Assembly: GCA_036012155.1 (NCBI GenBank)
Contig: DASCOT010000213.1
Span: forward strand, 1-64,000
DNA from: DASCOT01 sp036012155
GTDB taxonomy: Bacteria > Acidobacteriota > UBA890 > WLXD01
Direction: 5' to 3'
DNA: 64,000 nt
Shown here: positions 60,581 through 64,000 of the stretch, in pieces
Layout of the letters: each line of letters starts with the position of its first letter
How positions within the stretch are numbered: position 1 is the stretch's first letter
Notes under the pieces: generated by a model
Told to the model about the DNA's origin: nothing
Database searches by the model: none
What the model saw: the letters and a program-made list of their open reading frames with translations, nothing else
Program-made: the position numbers and the translations under genes

Positions 60581-61408
60581 GTGCTCGACCTCAAGCCGCG
60601 CCGCGTGCGTGCGCTGGCCCGAGCCGGGTTGCTGAGTCCGAGGCGCGGCGCACGACGCGAGTACCGTTTCTCGTTCACCGACCTGGTGGTCCTACGCACA
60701 GCGCGCGACCTGCTGGCGGCTGGTGTGCCTTTCGCTCGCGTACGCCGGTCGCTCACCAGTCTCCAGCACCAGCTGCCGGACGGAAGGCCGCTGACCGGCG
60801 TGCGCGTGCAGGCAGATGGAGCCCGCGTGGTGGTACGGCAGGGAGGTGAGGTCTGGGACCCGGAAACCAAGCAGGCGGTGCTCGATTTCGACGTCGACGA
60901 GCTCGCCGAGCAGGTCGCCCCTTTGGCGCGTGACGTAGCCGCGCGAGCCACCGGGCTCGAGCCCGGTCTGCCGGCCCGCGACTGGTTCGAGATCGGCTGC
61001 GACCTTGAGATGACCTCCCCTGAAGAAGCCCGCGACGCCTACCGACAGGCCCTTGCGGCCGACCCCGAGTCGGCCGACGCACACGTGAATCTTGGTCGAC
61101 TCTTGCACGAGTCGAGCGACGTGAAGGCAGCAGAACACCACTATCGTGCGGCGTTGGCGATACGGCCCACCGATCTGACTGCGTTGTTCAACCTCGGTGT
61201 GGCGCTAGAAGATCTCGGGCGCCTCAAGGAGGCGCGCGCCGCCTACCGGGAAACACTGCTTGCCGATCCGGACCATGCGGACGCCCACTTCAACCTCGCC
61301 GGCGTTCTCGAGCGCATGGGTCGCAAGCCCGACGCGGTGAAGCACCTGAAGGCCTATCGACAACTCATCGCACAACGCGGTTGGGACAGCGACGACCTCA
61401 GCATCTGA
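60581..61408 (+). CDS. MerR-like helix-turn-helix protein with TPR repeats
   Basis: Protein of at least 275 residues. The N-terminus is a MerR-type DNA-binding domain (LKPRRVRALARAGLLSPRRG and YRFSFTDLVVLRTARDLLAAG) and the C-terminal half has three TPR units (ADAHVNLGRLLHESSDVKAA, TALFNLGVALEDLGRLKEA, ADAHFNLAGVLERMGRKPDA). GTG 60581 is the first conventional start, but the helix-turn-helix plainly begins earlier (YGTTDVARVLD is in frame upstream). No ATG, GTG or TTG lies there, so the true start is unusual or a base is wrong. It follows ku closely, so control of, or interaction with, the repair genes is conceivable. Confidence 0.8.
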   Translation: MLDLKPRRVRALARAGLLSPRRGARREYRFSFTDLVVLRTARDLLAAGVPFARVRRSLTSLQHQLPDGRPLTGVRVQADGARVVVRQGGEVWDPETKQAVLDFDVDELAEQVAPLARDVAARATGLEPGLPARDWFEIGCDLEMTSPEEARDAYRQALAADPESADAHVNLGRLLHESSDVKAAEHHYRAALAIRPTDLTALFNLGVALEDLGRLKEARAAYRETLLADPDHADAHFNLAGVLERMGRKPDAVKHLKAYRQLIAQRGWDSDDLSI

Positions 61409-61441
61409 GCCGCGTCCGACTGCGACACCCGAGGCGTCGAG

Positions 61442-64000
61442 CTAGCGCTGGGGCGAGTCCTCCTGGCCGAGCGCGCGGAAGTACTCCTCCACCAAGCTGC
61501 GATACTCCTCGGGGACGCGGTCCGACCCGGCAAGTTGAGGTCGTGCCCCCGTCTCCGCCTGACTCACCCGACGCAACCAAAACTCGAACAGCTTCAACCC
61601 GTCGATCACGTCACCGCTGAGCTCATCGAGCCCACGCGCCGTGCCCTGAAATTGCTCCTCGAAGTCCCGCATGGCCCCCACGACCGCGTCCAAGTCGGTC
61701 GTTTGCAGACCATCGGTGCCAAGCCGATCCAGCAACTCCTCGGCGTCGGCGACGCGCTCGCGGAACTCCCGGGCAAACTGCCGTGCACCAGGAACTCCCG
61801 ACGTCGAGCCACCGGGCATGTTGTTGCGACGGCCTCCACCACCTGGATCGGTTGCCGCGCCACGCTCACCCTGGCCATTTTGACTGCCGGCCTCGCCCTG
61901 TCCGCTAGGATCTCCCTGCCCGTTGGGATCTCCCTGTTCGCCGGGATCACTCTGGCCACTCGAATCACCGCGTTGACCCTCTTCGGCGGCATCTCGCAAG
62001 CGGTCCTCGAAGGATTCCAGGCGACGGATCAGATCGCGCGTATCGTCCACCGCATCGGCCAAGCGCTCGCTCGGTGATTGCTCGACGTTCCCGGCAGCCG
62101 TGTCGATAAGGTCCTCGAGACTCGCCAGGTCATCGCTGATCTCCTGTTCGAAAGCCTCCGCCGTGCGCGAATCGCGCTCCTGCACAACGCCCTTCGAGTA
62201 CCGCACCTTGTCGGCCAGCTTCTCGTCCCGTACCCACTCGGCTGCTTCCTGGAGCGCGCGTGAAGCAGCCATTTGCTCGCTACGGGACTCCCGCGCCATG
62301 TCGTCCAGGTTGCGTTCGAGGCCGCGGATATCGTCCGTCAAGCGGTCCTTGCGCTCGAACAAGTCATCGATGCGCTCCTGAGTACGCCGACCGGCACCAC
62401 TCATTGAGTCCACGTCGCGCTCGATGGCTGTCTGGTCCTCGCGCATCTCGGCGATTCGTTGCTGGGCATCGCGTAGATCGCGGTCCAACCGGCCTTCACG
62501 GTTTTGATCGAGGAGCCGCCGCGCGTTCTGTAGATCGTTCAGTGCCCGCGCGCTATCCGAGGCGCTAGCGTCACCGCCGCTGGCAGCGGCTCGACGCATC
62601 GCGTCGGCGGCCTCGCGCAGACGGTTGGCAGCTTCTTGAAGATCGCGCTGGGAATTGCGCCGTCCCAGCCGCTCCAGCTCACGAGCAAGCTCCTCCGCCT
62701 GCTCGGCAATCTGGCGCTGCTGTGCCTGTCCGCCGCCTTGGTTCGGGGCCCGTGCGCCCTGAGCTCGTTGCCGCTCGATCTGCTGCTGCTGGCGCCTGGC
62801 GAGCTCGGTCAATCGTTGCATGGCCTCATCGACCGCGTTGTCGGTCTCGTTCTGGCGCTCGCGGCGCACCGACTCGTACTGATTGTCGAGCTCGTCCGCC
62901 TGGCCCTCGAACATCTCTTCGAGCTCGGACATGTCACCAGCCGCTCCGCCACCACCGCCACCCTGGTTCATCGACACCTGCAGGTCGAGGAACAGGGCCT
63001 CGAAGCGCATAAGATGCTGGAGCGCCCGCTGCTCGGGTGGCAGAGCGCCGTCCGGATCGTGTCCGGTGAGCTCGCCCGCCGCCTCGGCCAGTGCCTCGGA
63101 GGCCTCGGCGAGGTAGTCGATGCCGCGCAGCGTGTCCTCGTCGTTTCCGACCCCGCCGAACTCCGCCTGGGCCTGCTGCACATTGTCGCGAAGATCGTTC
63201 TCGACGCCAGCGAGAAACTCCAGATCGTCGACCATTTGCTCATCGTCGAGGCGATCGGCATCCCGGGCAAGCTTGAATGTCGCCGAAACCACCTCACGTT
63301 GACGCCGGGCCATGCCGAGCCCACCTTGCTGTCCACCACCCCCCCCGCCGCCACCGCCGGCGTCGGCCTGCTGATAACGGCGGTCGAAAGGTTGTACCTC
63401 GACGAAGTACAGATCAGTGGTTGTTTGCTGCGCCTCGCCCACCACACGGTTGTCCATGGCGCGAGCGAAATAGACGACGAAGTCGCCGGGCTCGAGCTCT
63501 TCCTCCTCCAGATAGAACGTGTGCCCCGCAGTGAGCGTGCGTCGGTCGGCGCCAGAGCCTTGCAACAGCGACACGGTGCGTTGTTCGCCACTGTTGACCG
63601 AGTAGATCACGTCCACTCCCGCCAGCCCGTAGTCGTCTTCAGCCGACACCTCGGTGAAGACCTCCTCGATCGAGGTTACGCTCACGTCCCTACCCGGTTT
63701 GTCGAAAGCGACGATCGGCGGCTGATCAGTGAGCGCCTCGATCAGATACTCCGACGAAGCCTCGTGCAGGGCGCCGCCGAAGTCACTCAGCTCGACGCGG
63801 TAGTAGCCGGATCTGACGACCTCTAGCTCACCACGCAGCCCGTCGTCTCCCGCCTCCAGTGGCAACGTCTCCACAAGCGGCTTGGCGTCGTCGTCAGAAG
63901 CGAGCCACTCGATGCGTAGGCTACCGCCTGGAACCGCAACGGTCGGGACGACATGGAGTCGTACGCGAGTCCCCGCTAGCGCGGCGATATCGCCACCGTC
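61442..64000 (-). CDS. DUF4175-family large coiled-coil protein (C-terminal part, runs off window)
   Basis: At least 852 residues; the frame is open to base 64000, so the N-terminus, probably with transmembrane helices, lies outside. Visible first are beta-sandwich-like repeats (GYYRVELSDFGG, and FDKPGRDVSVTSIEEVF), then a Gly-rich linker, followed by a long Gln/Arg/Glu-rich helical stretch (residues about 240-670) expected to form coiled coils, with a low-complexity Gly/Gln/Asp segment (NGQGDPSGQGEAGSQNGQG) near the C-terminus. The architecture fits DUF4175 proteins of Gram-negative bacteria; role unknown. Confidence 0.82.
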   Translation of the reverse strand, partial: DGGDIAALAGTRVRLHVVPTVAVPGGSLRIEWLASDDDAKPLVETLPLEAGDDGLRGELEVVRSGYYRVELSDFGGALHEASSEYLIEALTDQPPIVAFDKPGRDVSVTSIEEVFTEVSAEDDYGLAGVDVIYSVNSGEQRTVSLLQGSGADRRTLTAGHTFYLEEEELEPGDFVVYFARAMDNRVVGEAQQTTTDLYFVEVQPFDRRYQQADAGGGGGGGGGQQGGLGMARRQREVVSATFKLARDADRLDDEQMVDDLEFLAGVENDLRDNVQQAQAEFGGVGNDEDTLRGIDYLAEASEALAEAAGELTGHDPDGALPPEQRALQHLMRFEALFLDLQVSMNQGGGGGGAAGDMSELEEMFEGQADELDNQYESVRRERQNETDNAVDEAMQRLTELARRQQQQIERQRAQGARAPNQGGGQAQQRQIAEQAEELARELERLGRRNSQRDLQEAANRLREAADAMRRAAASGGDASASDSARALNDLQNARRLLDQNREGRLDRDLRDAQQRIAEMREDQTAIERDVDSMSGAGRRTQERIDDLFERKDRLTDDIRGLERNLDDMARESRSEQMAASRALQEAAEWVRDEKLADKVRYSKGVVQERDSRTAEAFEQEISDDLASLEDLIDTAAGNVEQSPSERLADAVDDTRDLIRRLESFEDRLRDAAEEGQRGDSSGQSDPGEQGDPNGQGDPSGQGEAGSQNGQGERGAATDPGGGGRRNNMPGGSTSGVPGARQFAREFRERVADAEELLDRLGTDGLQTTDLDAVVGAMRDFEEQFQGTARGLDELSGDVIDGLKLFEFWLRRVSQAETGARPQLAGSDRVPEEYRSLVEEYFRALGQEDSPQR

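Noticed and set aside
62636..63826. Plus-strand open frame of 396 codons opposite the DUF4175 gene
   Set aside because: Leu/Arg/Val-rich antisense of a Glu/Arg/Gln coiled coil; no family match.
1..64000. tRNA genes, IS elements, CRISPR arrays, phage or defence islands
   Set aside because: Gaps were read on both strands; none has a cloverleaf, transposase, repeat-spacer or defence signature.

Overview
The window is gene-dense, GC-rich bacterial chromosome. No rRNA, tRNA, CRISPR array, insertion sequence or prophage gene was found. The gene families suggest Acidobacteriota or a near relative such as Gemmatimonadota: a PadR regulator paired with a duplicated orphan FtsX/MacB permease, a VPS10/sortilin-like giant beta-propeller protein, a DUF4175-type coiled-coil protein, and an outer-membrane barrel ending in the NNVVNPRF motif. 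This is an inference from family content; no marker gene confirms it.

Layout. 1-4805 (minus): NAD-linked formate dehydrogenase operon with two different NuoF-like subunits. Its distal three genes have visibly lower GC than the rest. 4852-4881: perfect 30-bp palindrome between this operon and a padR-permease pair (4919-7989). 8085-10878: ketoglutarate-semialdehyde dehydrogenase and the alanyl-tRNA editing protein AlaX. 11019-16952: sugar operon (TIM-barrel isomerase, Gfo/Idh/MocA dehydrogenase, ThuA lipoprotein, xylulokinase, xylose isomerase). 17090-22275: membrane-bound respiratory formate dehydrogenase FdnGHI plus FdhE; FdnG is a selenoprotein with an in-frame UGA followed by a SECIS hairpin. 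22315-29557 (minus): PLP decarboxylase, aminotransferase, PQQ-like propeller and VPS10-like propeller. 29739-34334: class V aminotransferase, the DUF2182/DUF1326 pair, and a TPR protein coupled to a reductive-dehalogenase-like corrinoid/Fe-S protein. 34483-38091: O-methyltransferase, a DUF3500 gene broken by a stop, an M23 peptidase lipoprotein and a cupredoxin lipoprotein. 38121-41346 (minus): minor pilin operon (PilX, PilV, PilW, HAMP protein). 41733-46550: S9 peptidase, ProX-type tRNA deacylase, 1-Cys peroxiredoxin, outer-membrane barrel. 46657-50015 (minus): DsbA-like lipoprotein, hydroxyproline epimerase, D-amino-acid dehydrogenase. 50205-56990: DnaQ-like exonuclease, a membrane GGDEF-EAL protein split by an amber codon, a MerA-like flavoprotein with its TVP38 partner, and a small hydrolase. 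57050-60527: divergent ligD and ku (end-joining repair), ku carrying a one-base frameshift. 60581-64000: MerR-TPR protein and a DUF4175 protein running off the window.

How the genes work together. Formate is the strongest theme: a soluble NAD-coupled enzyme and a periplasm-facing, quinone-coupled selenoenzyme lie within 22 kb, with FdhE for maturation. Pentose catabolism (XylA/XylB) and probable 4-hydroxyproline catabolism (epimerase, flavoprotein dehydrogenase, and perhaps the distant semialdehyde dehydrogenase) feed central metabolism. Two trans-editing factors, for Ala-tRNA and Pro-tRNA mischarging, are present.

Three genes (DUF3500, GGDEF-EAL, ku) carry one single-base lesion each. With intact sequence on both sides, these may be assembly errors or recent mutations. 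The FdnG UGA is different: it falls at the conserved Sec position and has the expected hairpin.
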